Shown: in pieces, positions 50,918-60,812 of the stretch
Layout of the letters: each line of letters starts with the position of its first letter
Position numbering within the stretch: position 1 is the stretch's first letter
Origin: Novilysobacter antarcticus
GTDB lineage: Bacteria > Pseudomonadota > Gammaproteobacteria > Xanthomonadales > Xanthomonadaceae
Assembly (NCBI RefSeq): GCF_019802285.1
Contig: NZ_JAIEUJ010000001.1
Location: forward strand, 974,261 to 1,038,260
Length of the DNA: 64,000 nt
Direction of reading: 5' to 3'
Program-made: the position numbers and the translations under genes
The notes under the pieces: model-generated
The model's database searches: none
What the model was told of the DNA's origin: nothing
Seen by the model: the letters and a program-made list of their open reading frames with translations, nothing else

Positions 50918-53388
50918 TCAATCCGGTCGATAGGATAGCCCAGCCGCAGCGTCCACCAAGGGCTTATTCTCGCGCCGGGCCGCATCCCACAGCCGTGGAC
51001 GTGCGGCGCGTCGCGTTTCCACGGTGATCCCGGCTTCCCCGATGCGTACCCGGATCGCCCCATCCCGCGCCGTGTCCGGCGTCGCGGCGCCGGCGTCCTG
51101 CCAACGCCGGGTCACATCGACACGCGGATGGCCAAACCGGTTGCCATGCCCGGTGGACATGATCGCCAGTCGCGCTCCGGTCGCCTCGACCAGCGCCGGA
51201 TCGGATGCGTTGGCGGCGCCGTGGTGGGACACCAGCACAACCTCGGCGTTGATCGCCGACGCCGCTCCCAACCGACTGCGGCGGACCAGATCGCGCTCGA
51301 TGACCTTGCCCACATCGCCCAGCAGGAGCGCGGCTCCGTATTTTCCCGCGACGCGCAGAACGCAACTGGCGTCGTTGCCGAGATACGGGAAGTACGGCGG
51401 TGGGTGCATGAAGCGGAAGGTGACCCCGTCCCACTCCCACTGCTCGCCCGCGACACAGGGCAGCGTATCGGCGATGCCCGAGTCCTCCGGCGCGTTGGCG
51501 GAATCGATAACGGTTCGGCTGCGAACCGCCGCGAATCCTCCGCTGTGGTCGTTGTCGGCATGGCTGACGACCGCGCGGTCCAGCCGCGCCACCCCGAGCG
51601 CCCGCAGGGCGGGAATCACCACACGCTCGCCACTGTCGAAGCCGTCGGGTGTGGAAGGCCCCATGTCGTACAACAGGGTGTGCGCTGCCGTTAGGACCAG
51701 AACCGACGACCCCTGCCCCACATCGAGTACCTGGACATCCACCTCGCCGGGCGCCGGCAGGTCGCGCGCCGGCCACAAAAGGGGCAGCCACAGCAACAAC
51801 GCGAGCGGACGTCCGGGCAGGCCGCGCGGCAGCAGCAGCCAGAAGGCGCCAGTGGCAAGGCGTACCAGCGCGACTCCCTGAGCCACCAAAGCGCCAGATC
51901 GCTCCCCGCCATCGCCTCGAACAGCGGCCAGCTGAGCTGGAAGCACCACGCCGCCGCATTCCATGCCCACAGCCCCCATCCCGCATGCATCAACTCCAGT
52001 GCGGTACCCATGAGCGACAGCGGCACGACCACGAGTGTCCACCACGGCACGGCCACCAGGTTTGCCAACGGCCCCGCGAGCGAGGCCTGATCGAACAGGA
52101 CGGCCGTGAGCGGCAACAGGCCTATGGTGGCCACGCCCTGGGCGGAGACCAGATCGTGGAGCGGTCGGCGGCCCACCTCGGGCAGGCACCAGACCAGCCA
52201 GGCGACGCCGAAGAAACTCAACCAGAATCCCGCGGTCAGCGCCGACAACGGGTCCACGACCAGCACCGCGATCATCGCCAGAGCGAGCACTTCCAGCGTG
52301 GTCGATCGCCGCCGCTGGATGCGCATCCCTGCCACCACCGCCACCATCAGGACAGTCCGCACCGTCGGCAGCGCGAAACCGGCCACGGCGGCGTACAGCA
52401 TCGCTCCGACCAAACCACCCATGGCCGCTGCGATGGGACGCGGCACGCGTCGCCCCAGACCGGGAATCAGCCACCAGAACCCAGCGACTGCCAGCGCAAA
52501 GAATCCCGCAACGATCCCCACGTGCATTCCGGAAATGGCCACCAGATGACTGAGACCGTTGGAACGCAGGACGTGCCAGTCGTCATCCTCCAGACCGCGC
52601 GTATCGCCCAGCGCAAAGGCGGAGAGGAAGCGCGCGGATTCGGGGGCGACGGAGTCCGCTATGCGTTGCGACATTGCGCCGCGCCAGGCGTTTATGCCGC
52701 TGCCCGACCGCTCAAGATGCGCCTTCCCGGGCTCGCGGACATAACCGATGGCGCTCACACGACCGGCAAACGCATGCTTTTCACTGTCGAATCCGCCGGG
52801 ATTGCGCAGCCCTCGCGGCGCTCGCAACCGTAACGTCATCTGCCAGCGCTGACCTGCCTGGACCTGCTCACGGCCCGTCCCTGTACCGTCGCGCTCGTCG
52901 TACCACGACACCCGCAGCAACCGGCCGCGCAAAGCCTCGGGCTGGTCGCTCGCGCGATCCACCCTGAGTGCAAAGGCGGTGCGCCGCGGTTGATGCAGCG
53001 GCAACTCGACAATCCGCCCACGAACCTCGACGTCGCGTTTTTCCCAGTCTGCCGGAAGCTGGACGGACAGCGCGTGTGTGGCGTGCAGGCCTGCAAGCGC
53101 GAAACCGACCAGGCATGCACCCGTCCAGCGTCCCCGCCACGCTCGCCACCACGCAGGCGCTCCAATCGCCAAGCTCGAGAGCAGCAGCCAGAGCGGTGCC
53201 AACCCAGGTAGCCACAGGGCCAAGGAGACACCGGTCAGCAGACCTCCCGCCACCGGAACACCGAGGGGGCGCGACCCGACTGGCGGCGTGGCCACGCAAG
53301 CGCGTCCATCCGCATGGGCGCCAATAGCCACGCGAGGGGCACGGTCGATCTTGGGGATGGACGGCGGCGTCCTTGCCGCATTGCTCAT
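50918..53388 (-). pseudogene. comEC: DNA internalization / ComEC-Rec2 protein, split by a frameshift
   Basis: ComEC forms the inner-membrane channel for transforming DNA. The first frame (from 53388) encodes signal/TM and OB-type N-terminus, then the competence domain (VAPESARFLSAFALGDTRGL, then LSHLVAISGMHVGIVAGFFA, PTVRTVLMVAVVAGMRIQRR) down to about WWLRESRWYALPLA near 51845-51865. There it leaves frame and reads Cys-rich nonsense. The next frame resumes at TGAFWLLLPRGLPGRPLALL and gives the metallo-beta-lactamase domain: DVQVLDVGQGSSVLVL, SHADNDHSGGFAAV, LLLGDVGK, VLVSHHGAANASD. Total length of 2471 nt is one base short of a multiple of three, consistent with a one-base deletion. It may be a real inactivation or a sequencing error. 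Confidence 0.85.
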
Positions 53389-53451
53389 GGCCTACTTCCA
53401 TGTCGTGGGATTGTCGCTGGGGCGGCACTTAGACGCGCCGGCCCGGAGTGC

Positions 53452-54171
53452 CTACATGTCGCTTACCGCGAGTTCGCGCAGCCGGCCCTCGTGCAGTTCC
53501 AGCACGCGGTCCAGCCGGCTTGCCAAACGCCGGTCATGGGTCACCAGGACAAGGCTCGTGCGGTGCTCGCGGTTGAGCTCAAGCATCTGGTCGAAGACAT
53601 GTGCCGCGGTTTTCTCGTCCAGGTTGCCGGTCGGCTCATCACCCAGGACGCACGCGGGCCGATTGACCAGTGCGCGCGCGACCGCCGCGCGCTGGCGCTC
53701 ACCACCGGAAAGCTCGCCCGGCTTGTGCTCCAGGCGATGCCCCAGCCCAACCGATTCCAGCAGCTCACGCGCCCGGTCACGCGCCGTGGCCACTTTGTCG
53801 CCGCCCAGCAGCACCGGCAACATCACGTTTTCCAGCGCGGTGAACTCCGGCAGCAGGTGATGGAACTGGTAGACAAACCCGAGCGCCCGGTTGCGCAATT
53901 GCCCACGCGCCGTATCCGACAGCGCGCTCATCCAGTGCCCGTCAACGTAGACATCGCCGGCGGTCGGCGTGTCCAGCCCGCCAAGCAGGTGCAACAGGGT
54001 GCTCTTGCCTGCGCCGGACGCACCGACGATGGCGACGGTCTCGCCCTTGCGGACTTCCAGCTCCAGACCATCGAATACGGGCGTGCGCATCTTGCCCTCG
54101 GCATAGACCATGCCCAGGCCGGTGCACCCGAGTACCACGTCGTCCCCGGGTTGCCAGACAGGCTCATTCAT
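53452..54171 (-). CDS. lolD: Lipoprotein-releasing system ATP-binding protein
   Basis: 239 residues. Energises extraction of mature lipoproteins from the inner membrane to LolA. It has Walker [21 protein letters not shown]-loop [19 protein letters not shown] (the LLPEF element is typical of LolD), signature [17 protein letters not shown], Walker [13 protein letters not shown] and the switch in [20 protein letters not shown] 54171 overlaps the end of the permease gene by 8 bp. Confidence 0.95.
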   Translation of the reverse strand: MNEPVWQPGDDVVLGCTGLGMVYAEGKMRTPVFDGLELEVRKGETVAIVGASGAGKSTLLHLLGGLDTPTAGDVYVDGHWMSALSDTARGQLRNRALGFVYQFHHLLPEFTALENVMLPVLLGGDKVATARDRARELLESVGLGHRLEHKPGELSGGERQRAAVARALVNRPACVLGDEPTGNLDEKTAAHVFDQMLELNREHRTSLVLVTHDRRLASRLDRVLELHEGRLRELAVSDM

Positions 54172-55405
54172 AGCGCAGCGCCTCCGCCGGAGGCGTACGC
54201 GCGGCACGCCATGCCGGGTAGATCGTAGCCAGGAACGCCATCACCAGCGCCACGGCGGTAATGGAAAGCACGTCCTCGGGCTTGAGGTCGGTGGGCAGGC
54301 CGGTGATGTAGTAGACGTCCTCCGGCAACAGGCTGACTCCAAACACCCGCTCGATGGCAAACAGGATGTTCTCCAGGTTGAGGGTCAGCACGATCCCGCC
54401 GACCACACCGAGGACGGTTCCGATCACACCGATCAGGCTGCCCTGCACCATGAACACCTGCATCACCCCTTTGGGGGAGAGCCCGAAGGTGCGCATGATC
54501 GCGATATCCGCCTGCTTGTCGGTCACCAGCATCACTTGCGACGAGACAAGGTTGAAGGCGCCCATGGCGATGATCAGCGATAGCAGGATCGCCATCAGTG
54601 TCTTCTCCATCTTCAACGCGCGGAACATGTTCGCGTTGTCGGTGGTCCAGTCGCTGACCTGCAGACCACCCAGCTTGGTGGCCAGGTCGCGGGCGACGTC
54701 CCAGGCCTGGTTCATGTCGACCAGCCGCAGGCGTACCCCGGTGACGCCATCACCCAGCCGCATCAGCCGTTGCATGTCCGACATGCTGGTGAACGCCATG
54801 CTCCGGTCGTATTCGTTGTAGCCGACCTCGAAGATGCCGCTGACGTTGAATCGTTTGACCCGCGGCATCGCACCGACGGGCGTGCTGTTGAACTCGGCGA
54901 TCGTCATGACCACCTTGTCGCCGACCCCGACGCCGAGCCATGCGGCCAGCTCGCGTCCCAGCACGATGTTGAATTCGCCCGGCACCAGCGACTCCAACGT
55001 ACCGGCCACCATCTTATCGCCCAGCACCGACACAGTGCGTTCGTCAGCGGGGACGACGCCGCGGACCATCGCCGGCTGCTGGCGCGGACCATTGAGCAAC
55101 GCTTCCTTTTCCACATACGGGGCAGCACCGGCGACACGCGGATCGGTCAGCGCCAGATCCACCGCCTGCTGCCAATTGTCCAGCGGTTCGCCGAAAGCGC
55201 TGACGGTGGCGTGCGCCGCCATCTGCAACATGCGGTCACGGATCTCCTGCTGGAAACCGCTCATCACCGCCAGGGTGGTGATCAACGCCGCCACGCCCAG
55301 GGCGATGCCAAGGATGGATGCCAGGGAAATAAACGAGATGAAACCATTGCGGCGTTTGGCGCGAAGGTAGCGCAAGCCGATGGCGACTGGAATGGGTTTG
55401 AACAT
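54164..55405 (-). CDS. lolC: Lipoprotein-releasing system permease LolC/LolE
   Basis: 413 residues: one N-terminal TM, a large periplasmic domain, then three C-terminal TMs (MacB/FtsX topology). The start [20 protein letters not shown] and [20 protein letters not shown] are typical, as are [20 protein letters not shown] and [20 protein letters not shown]. It ends [20 protein letters not shown]. Only one permease gene is present next to lolD; a homodimeric LolF-like arrangement or a separate lolE elsewhere cannot be distinguished here. Confidence 0.93.
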   Translation of the reverse strand: MFKPIPVAIGLRYLRAKRRNGFISFISLASILGIALGVAALITTLAVMSGFQQEIRDRMLQMAAHATVSAFGEPLDNWQQAVDLALTDPRVAGAAPYVEKEALLNGPRQQPAMVRGVVPADERTVSVLGDKMVAGTLESLVPGEFNIVLGRELAAWLGVGVGDKVVMTIAEFNSTPVGAMPRVKRFNVSGIFEVGYNEYDRSMAFTSMSDMQRLMRLGDGVTGVRLRLVDMNQAWDVARDLATKLGGLQVSDWTTDNANMFRALKMEKTLMAILLSLIIAMGAFNLVSSQVMLVTDKQADIAIMRTFGLSPKGVMQVFMVQGSLIGVIGTVLGVVGGIVLTLNLENILFAIERVFGVSLLPEDVYYITGLPTDLKPEDVLSITAVALVMAFLATIYPAWRAARTPPAEALRYE

Positions 55406-55411
55406 AGCCCG

Positions 55412-55873
55412 CTATGGTGCCACCGAACGGCGTCTGCGAGCAGGAGTTTGTGCCGGCAATGCCAGTCGCAGTTCGCGCCGGCTGGCCGCATCCAGCGTGT
55501 CGGGCCACCATGCCAGACTGCGCAAACGATGCTCCCGGTCGCGCCAGCGCGCAAAACTCAGTGGCCCGCGCCAGAACACCCGGAAGTCCGCGACGGCCTG
55601 CCCGTCGACCTTCACCACTTCGCCGTCCAATTCCAATTCAAGCGCCGGCTTGGCCGCCTCTCGGCGTGATTCCCGAACGCCCCACAAGAGCGCGAGGACG
55701 GCGCCAGACCAGGTCACCTCGCGGGGAAAGCCCGACAGCAGCAGCGACAGGGCCGCCAGCACTCCCAGCACCGGGAGCGCCGCTATCAGCCAGGCAGACG
55801 GCCGCCACTCAAGCCGGCAACTGGCGGATGGCGCTGACAAGCGTTGCGAGTTCGGCATCCGGCGGGACCTCAT
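55412..55873 (-). CDS. YgfX (CptA)-like membrane protein
   Basis: 153 residues with two adjacent TM helices ([20 protein letters not shown], and [16 protein letters not shown]) and a cytoplasmic domain [20 protein letters not shown], then [39 protein letters not shown]. Topology, location directly after sdhE and the WPD-L...RELR-L end match YgfX, first described as a toxin affecting MreB and FtsZ and later linked to flavinylation. The ATG at 55873 lies inside sdhE (65-bp overlap); ATG 55858 is an alternative. Confidence 0.75.
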   Translation of the reverse strand: MRSRRMPNSQRLSAPSASCRLEWRPSAWLIAALPVLGVLAALSLLLSGFPREVTWSGAVLALLWGVRESRREAAKPALELELDGEVVKVDGQAVADFRVFWRGPLSFARWRDREHRLRSLAWWPDTLDAASRRELRLALPAQTPARRRRSVAP

Positions 55874-56069
55874 GACCCATGAACCAGTGCCAGAGCTTAT
55901 CGTCCTCGCATTCCAGCAGGCGTAGGAAAACCGCCCGCTCGACTACCGATGCCTGCCGCCATTTGCGGTCGAGATAACGGCCAAACAGCTGATCCAGTTC
56001 GCGCATCCCGCGCCTGCATTTCCAGCGCAGCCGGCGCAGCTCTACCTCATCTTCCGGGCTCAGTTGCAT
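55809..56069 (-). CDS. sdhE: FAD assembly factor SdhE
   Basis: 86 residues, promotes covalent attachment of FAD to SdhA. The family signature [20 protein letters not shown] is exact (RGMRELD), followed by [20 protein letters not shown], another conserved block. It follows sdhB by 65 bp, separated by a hairpin terminator, so its expression is partly uncoupled from sdhCDAB. GGAGAGC lies upstream of the ATG. Confidence 0.94.
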   Translation of the reverse strand: MQLSPEDEVELRRLRWKCRRGMRELDQLFGRYLDRKWRQASVVERAVFLRLLECEDDKLWHWFMGHEVPPDAELATLVSAIRQLPA

Positions 56070-56078
56070 GTGCTCTCC

Positions 56079-56111
56079 AAAAAAAGGGGCGTGCACCCGG
56101 CACACCCCTTT
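56079..56111 (-). terminator. Terminator or attenuator between sdhB and sdhE
   Basis: Read leftward, GGGGTGTGC and GCACGCCCC pair with one mismatch around a five-base loop, flanked by AAA/TTT pairs and followed by a seven-T run. It ends 10 bp before the sdhE start. Confidence 0.82.
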
Positions 56112-56134
56112 GCAAAACTATCGAAGCGCCCGGA

Positions 56135-56917
56135 TCAGGTCCGGCGCGCCACCATCAGCTTCTTGATCTCGGCGATCGCGCGGGCGGGGTTGAGGCCCTT
56201 GGGGCACGTGCGCGTGCAATTGAGGATGGTGTGGCAGCGATACAGTTTGAACGGGTCTTCCAGATCGTCCAGGCGCGCACCCGTGTCCTCGTCGCGGCTG
56301 TCGGAAATCCACCGGTAGGCCTGCAGAAGGACCGCCGGACCCAGGTAGCGATCGCCGTTCCACCAGTGACTGGGGCAACCGGCGGTGCAGCAGGCACACA
56401 GGATGCACTCGTACAGGCCGTCGAGCTTCTTGCGGTCCTCCGGCGACTGCAGGCGCTCGCGATCGCTGGGCGCCGGGCTGGCCGTCCGGATCCACGGCTT
56501 GATCGAGGCGTACTGCGCGTAGAAATGGGTCAGGTCGGGAACCAGGTCCTTGACCACTTCCATCGCCGGCAGCGGATAGATCGGCACATCGCCGCCGCTG
56601 CAATCCTCGATTGCCTTGGTGCACGCCAGGGTGTTGGTGCCGTCGATGTTCATCGCGCACGACCCGCAGATACCTTCGCGGCACGAGCGGCGGAAGGTCA
56701 GGGTCGGGTCGATCTCGTTTTTGATCTTGATCAGCGCGTCCAGAACCATCGGGCCGCAGCTCGCCATGTCCACCTCGTAGGTGTCCACGCGCGGGTTCTG
56801 GTCATCCTCGGGATTCCAGCGGTAGACACGGAACGTGCGCGGCTGCTTGGCCCCGGGCGTCTCGTAGTGCTTGCCCTTCTGGATCGTCGAGTTTTTGGGA
56901 AGGTTGAAATCGGCCAT
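56135..56917 (-). CDS. sdhB: Succinate dehydrogenase iron-sulfur subunit
   Basis: 260 residues. Carries electrons from SdhA FAD to quinone through three Fe-S centres. The [2Fe-2S] site is [18 protein letters not shown], with CTKAI shortly after. The [4Fe-4S] and [3Fe-4S] sites are [18 protein letters not shown] and [20 protein letters not shown]. It begins [19 protein letters not shown]. It follows sdhA by 81 bp in the same direction. Confidence 0.97.
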   Translation of the reverse strand: MADFNLPKNSTIQKGKHYETPGAKQPRTFRVYRWNPEDDQNPRVDTYEVDMASCGPMVLDALIKIKNEIDPTLTFRRSCREGICGSCAMNIDGTNTLACTKAIEDCSGGDVPIYPLPAMEVVKDLVPDLTHFYAQYASIKPWIRTASPAPSDRERLQSPEDRKKLDGLYECILCACCTAGCPSHWWNGDRYLGPAVLLQAYRWISDSRDEDTGARLDDLEDPFKLYRCHTILNCTRTCPKGLNPARAIAEIKKLMVARRT

Positions 56918-56998
56918 CGGTAGTTCCGCCTTGGAAGCCGGTCTCAGCCGGCACCACGGGCCGGTATGCGGCCCGCGGGGTGGTTGGTGAAAACGAAG

Positions 56999-58789
56999 TC
57001 AGTAGACCCGCTTTGCAGGCGGGACCACGTCCACGTCGTCCGTCAGCGTGTACATGTGCACCGGCCGATAGTCGATCTTCGTATTGCCTGCATCGTCGAC
57101 CCAGCACAACGAGTGCTTGTGCCAGTTCGTGTCGTCGCGCTCCGGATAGTCGTCGCGCGCATGGGCGCCGCGGGACTCGGTGCGGTTTTCCGCGCAGACG
57201 ATCGTCGACAGCGCCTGACCGAGGAGGTTGGACAGTTCGAAGGTTTCGACCAGGTCGGAGTTCCAGATCAGCGAGCGATCGCTGACCTTGACGTCCTCGA
57301 ACGACGCTCGGATCTCGCGGATCCGGCTCACGCCCTCGGCCAGGGTCTCCTCGGTCCGGAACACCGCCGCGTCAGCCTGCATCGCACGCTGCATCTGATC
57401 GCGGATGACCGCGGTCGGCGTGCTGCCATTGGCGTTGCGCAGCTTGTCCAGATGGGCCAGCGATGCATCGCAGGCGTCAGCGGGCAGGTCGGGATGGGTT
57501 GCGCCCGGGGTCAGCGTCTCAGCGCAGCGGTTGGCCACGGCGCGTCCGAACACCACCAGATCCAGCAGCGAGTTGGAGCCCAAGCGGTTGGCACCGTGCA
57601 CCGACACGCAAGCCGCCTCGCCGATCGCATACAGGCCCGGCACCACCGCATCGGGATCGCCGTTCTTCAACTGCACGACTTCGCCGTGGTAGTTGGTCGG
57701 CACGCCGCCCATGTTGTAGTGCACGGTCGGGATGACCGGGATCGGCTGCTTCTCCACATCGACGTTGGCGAAGATGCGCGCCGACTCGGCGATGCCAGGC
57801 AGCTTCTCGTGGATCACTTCCGGGCCCAGATGGGTCAGGTCCAGCAGCATGTGGTCCTTGTGCTCGCCTACACCGCGACCCTCGCGGATCTCCATCGTCA
57901 TGGCGCGACTGACCACGTCGCGCGAGGCCAGGTCCTTCGCCGATGGCGCATAGCGCTCCATGAAACGCTCGCCGTTGGCGTTGCGGAGGATGCCGCCTTC
58001 GCCACGCACGCCTTCGGTGATCAGGCAGCCGGCGCCGTAGATGCCGGTTGGGTGGAACTGCACGAACTCCATGTCCTGCAGCGCCAGTCCAGCTCGCAGC
58101 GCCATGCCGTTGCCGTCACCGGTGCAGGTGTGCGCGGACGTCGCCGAGAAGTACGCACGTCCGTACCCGCCGGTCGCCAGGACCGTGCCCTGGGAGCGGA
58201 ACAGGTGCAGCGTGCCTTCGGCCATGTCCAGCGCGAGGACGCCGCGACAAACACCGTCGGCATCCATGATGAGGTCCAGCGCGAAGTACTCGATGAAGAA
58301 CTCGGCGTGGTGCGCCAGCGACTGCTGATACAGCGTGTGCAGGATCGCATGGCCGGTGCGGTCGGCTGCCGCGCAGGTGCGCTGGGCGGGCGGGCCCTCA
58401 CCGTACTTGGTGGTCATGCCACCGAAGGGACGCTGGTAGATCTTGCCCTCTGGCGTACGCGAGAACGGGACGCCCTGATGCTCCAGCTCGATGATCGCCG
58501 GGATGGCCTCACGGCACATGTACTCGATGGCGTCCTGGTCGCCCAGCCAGTCCGAGCCCTTCACGGTGTCGTAGAAATGGTAGCGCCAGTCGTCCTCACC
58601 CATGTTGCCCAGCGCCGCGGCGACGCCACCCTGCGCGGCCACGGTGTGAGAGCGGGTCGGGAAGACCTTGGTGATGCACGCCGTCTTCAGGCCCTTCTGG
58701 GCCAGACCGAAGGTCGCGCGCAGCCCGGCACCGCCGGCACCGACCACGACCATGTCGAATTTGTGTTCCTGGATCTTGTAAGCCGGCAC
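56999..58789 (-). CDS. sdhA: Succinate dehydrogenase flavoprotein subunit
   Basis: 596 residues from GTG 58789, two bases after the sdhD stop; there is no ATG upstream of the FAD motif that fits. Dinucleotide fold [20 protein letters not shown], then the His for covalent FAD in [20 protein letters not shown]. Active-site elements include [20 protein letters not shown] and [15 protein letters not shown]. The C-terminus reads [20 protein letters not shown]. Oxidises succinate to fumarate in the TCA cycle and respiratory chain. Confidence 0.97.
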   Translation of the reverse strand: MPAYKIQEHKFDMVVVGAGGAGLRATFGLAQKGLKTACITKVFPTRSHTVAAQGGVAAALGNMGEDDWRYHFYDTVKGSDWLGDQDAIEYMCREAIPAIIELEHQGVPFSRTPEGKIYQRPFGGMTTKYGEGPPAQRTCAAADRTGHAILHTLYQQSLAHHAEFFIEYFALDLIMDADGVCRGVLALDMAEGTLHLFRSQGTVLATGGYGRAYFSATSAHTCTGDGNGMALRAGLALQDMEFVQFHPTGIYGAGCLITEGVRGEGGILRNANGERFMERYAPSAKDLASRDVVSRAMTMEIREGRGVGEHKDHMLLDLTHLGPEVIHEKLPGIAESARIFANVDVEKQPIPVIPTVHYNMGGVPTNYHGEVVQLKNGDPDAVVPGLYAIGEAACVSVHGANRLGSNSLLDLVVFGRAVANRCAETLTPGATHPDLPADACDASLAHLDKLRNANGSTPTAVIRDQMQRAMQADAAVFRTEETLAEGVSRIREIRASFEDVKVSDRSLIWNSDLVETFELSNLLGQALSTIVCAENRTESRGAHARDDYPERDDTNWHKHSLCWVDDAGNTKIDYRPVHMYTLTDDVDVVPPAKRVY

Positions 58790-58791
58790 GA

Positions 58792-59193
58792 TCAGCCCCC
58801 GAACGCGATGCGAATGACCGCGAACACGCTGGCAAGTGCCGCGAGTACGCAGATAAAGATGATGGCCAGCTGGACGGTTACCTGCAGCCATCCGGTGTGC
58901 ACGTAGTCCTCGAACACCACCTGCAGACCGAGCTTGGCGTGCCAGAACGAGGCGATCAGGAATGCGATCAGCAGCAGCGCATTTAACGGCGATGCGACCG
59001 TCGCGCGGACGCCGGCGTAATCGGCCCCCACCAGTGACAGCAGCAGGTAGACCACGTAGAGCGAAAGGAATACGAGCGCGATCGCGGTAACGCGCTGGAC
59101 GATGAAGTGACCCGTGCCTTCCTTCGCCGAGCCCAGGCCGCGTGCGCGCTTGAGTGGATTGCGCAGGTCACCCTGCAGATCGTTGCTGTTCAT
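58792..59193 (-). CDS. sdhD: Succinate dehydrogenase membrane anchor subunit D
   Basis: 133 residues with three TM helices ([18 protein letters not shown] [60 protein letters not shown]). The [15 protein letters not shown] segment contains the haem-ligand His. [20 protein letters not shown] is the typical N-terminal entry. It overlaps sdhC by 4 bp and is followed by sdhA after two bases. Confidence 0.94.
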   Translation of the reverse strand: MNSNDLQGDLRNPLKRARGLGSAKEGTGHFIVQRVTAIALVFLSLYVVYLLLSLVGADYAGVRATVASPLNALLLIAFLIASFWHAKLGLQVVFEDYVHTGWLQVTVQLAIIFICVLAALASVFAVIRIAFGG

Positions 59194-59585
59194 GCACCAC
59201 CCCATTGCTGCATGGCCGCGAACCACAGCAGCGCGGTGATCACCAGGCTGGCAATGATCGTGGTCCAGCTGTTACGGACGAAGTCAGGAATCCGGAAGCC
59301 CCAGCCGGCATCCTGGATCACGTGGCGGATCCCGTTGGCAAGGTGATAGGCGAAGGCCCAGCTCCAGCCGAACAGCACCACGAAACCCGGAATGGAGCGG
59401 GCAAACGCACTGAAGTCCGCCCACTGCGCGGGACCTGCCGCCAGCGCCCACAGCCCCCAGACAAACAGCAGGCTGCCGGCAACCAGGACGATGCCGGTGG
59501 CGCGATGGAGGATCGAGGTGACCATCTGGACCTGCCAGCGGTAGACCTGGATGTGCGGTGATATGGGACGTTGGCGACTGGCCAT
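59190..59585 (-). CDS. sdhC: Succinate dehydrogenase cytochrome b556 subunit C
   Basis: 131 residues. The N-terminus RQRPISPHIQVYRWQVQMVT, SILHRATGIVLVAG and the haem-binding WAFAYHLANGIRHVIQDAG are the family hallmarks. Three TM helices. ATG 59585 is placed where homology begins; the frame is open further upstream through the sdhAF4 gene. First structural gene of sdhCDAB. Confidence 0.95.
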   Translation of the reverse strand: MASRQRPISPHIQVYRWQVQMVTSILHRATGIVLVAGSLLFVWGLWALAAGPAQWADFSAFARSIPGFVVLFGWSWAFAYHLANGIRHVIQDAGWGFRIPDFVRNSWTTIIASLVITALLWFAAMQQWGGA

Positions 59586-59661
59586 GGCAACGGCGCTCTC
59601 TGGGCTGGGCGGCGGGGCCGCGTGGCGGAATGTGCTTGGGGTGACTGGACGTAGGGTGACG

Positions 59662-59838
59662 TCAGAAATCGATGCAGCGGCCGTTCTTCTCCCAATCGCC
59701 ATACCGGGTCGGATCCGGGCCATCACGGCCGCCGTACTCGGGTATCTGGGAAGGCTGGTCCGGCTGGTCCACAGCGGTGTCCGCAGGCACCTCGGCGGTC
59801 TCGGCAGGATCGGTCTCGGCGGTGGTTTGGCCTATCAT
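59662..59838 (-). CDS. SDH assembly factor 4-type small protein (DUF1674)
   Basis: 58 residues read directly from the sequence, ATG 59838 to TGA 59662. An acidic, Pro/Glu/Thr-rich N-terminal half is followed by the conserved C-terminal motif: PEYGGRDGPDPTRYGDWEKN and then GRCIDF. That motif is diagnostic of DUF1674/SdhAF4, which binds newly flavinylated SdhA and aids SDH assembly in mitochondria. It is 76 bp upstream of sdhC on the same strand, so it opens the sdh operon. Its start is only 29 bp from the divergent ygfZ start. Confidence 0.88.
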   Translation of the reverse strand: MIGQTTAETDPAETAEVPADTAVDQPDQPSQIPEYGGRDGPDPTRYGDWEKNGRCIDF

Positions 59839-59867
59839 CACGGGGTCCTAGCTTAGTTGGCGCCCCC

Positions 59868-60737
59868 ATGTCTGACAAGTCGCCCGTCCCTGTTGGCCCG
59901 GTAATTGCGTTACCCGGCCACGCCGTAATCACCCTCCTCGGCCGCGATGCCGTCGCATTTGCCCAGGCCCAGTTCATGAACGACGTCGATGCCCTCGCAG
60001 ACGGCGAGTGGCACTGGAGCGGATGGCTGACCCCAAAGGGACGGGTCATCGCGCTGTTCGCACTGTTGCGCAAGGATCCGCAGACGCTGTGGCTGGTGTT
60101 GCTGGATGGCGACGCCGAAGCGATCGTGCAGCGGCTGCGTGGCTATATTTTCCGCAGCAAGGTCACCATCGAAATCGATGAGGGCGTAACCGTAGGTGGC
60201 CGTTTCGCGGCGGCCGCGCGTGCCCGCGGCTACGCCATCGCCGAGGACGGCGTCAACGTCGAGCTCGATCTCGGCACAGGTGAGCAGCCGCGCAGCCTGT
60301 TGATCGGCGGGCATCTGGACGCGGCGCGGGACGATTGTGCAGCGGCGCATTGGCGCGTGGCTGATCTGCAAGACGGGTTACCACGGCTGACAGACTCGGA
60401 ACGCGAGCAGTGGACGCCCCAGCAGTTGTCACTGGAGCGACTACAGGCCTTCAGCGTGAAAAAAGGCTGCTACCCCGGACAGGAAATTGTCGCCCGCACG
60501 CACTTTTTGGGGAAGGCAAAGCGCGGCCTCGCGCTGCTCACCGGCGGTTCGCCGATCGCTGTTGGCAGCGATGTCATGTCTGAAGGAAAACCCCTGGGCC
60601 GGGTGATGTCGGCCGCCAGCGCGGCCGGGGAGCACGTTGCGCTGGCGGTGTTGCCGCTGGAGCGAGCGCAGGCCGCCCTGCTGGTGGACGGCGCCGACGT
60701 GGTCGAGGCACCGTTGAGAGACGGCCTCGCCCGCTGA
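59868..60737 (+). CDS. ygfZ: Folate-binding protein YgfZ, Fe-S cluster maintenance
   Basis: 289 residues, GcvT-like fold. The signature VKKGCYPGQEIVARTHFLGK contains the conserved K-G-C-Y-P-G-Q-E with the functional Cys. Other parts: VITLLGRDAVAFAQAQFMND, GEWHWSGWLTPKGRVIALFA. YgfZ acts with tetrahydrofolate in assembly or repair of certain Fe-S proteins, which include succinate dehydrogenase in yeast. The divergent position next to the sdh operon therefore fits. The separating 29 bp is too short for two independent promoters. Confidence 0.94.
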   Translation: MSDKSPVPVGPVIALPGHAVITLLGRDAVAFAQAQFMNDVDALADGEWHWSGWLTPKGRVIALFALLRKDPQTLWLVLLDGDAEAIVQRLRGYIFRSKVTIEIDEGVTVGGRFAAAARARGYAIAEDGVNVELDLGTGEQPRSLLIGGHLDAARDDCAAAHWRVADLQDGLPRLTDSEREQWTPQQLSLERLQAFSVKKGCYPGQEIVARTHFLGKAKRGLALLTGGSPIAVGSDVMSEGKPLGRVMSAASAAGEHVALAVLPLERAQAALLVDGADVVEAPLRDGLAR

Positions 60738-60812
60738 CTGATTGCCGTCGCGTCACTCGTCCCCGGTGTCCATCTGCGCTGGGTCGGCTACGGATGATGT
60801 GAGCGAGCGGTC

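Noticed and set aside
56966..58906. Rightward 646-codon open frame
   Set aside because: Antisense to sdhA with no domain pattern.
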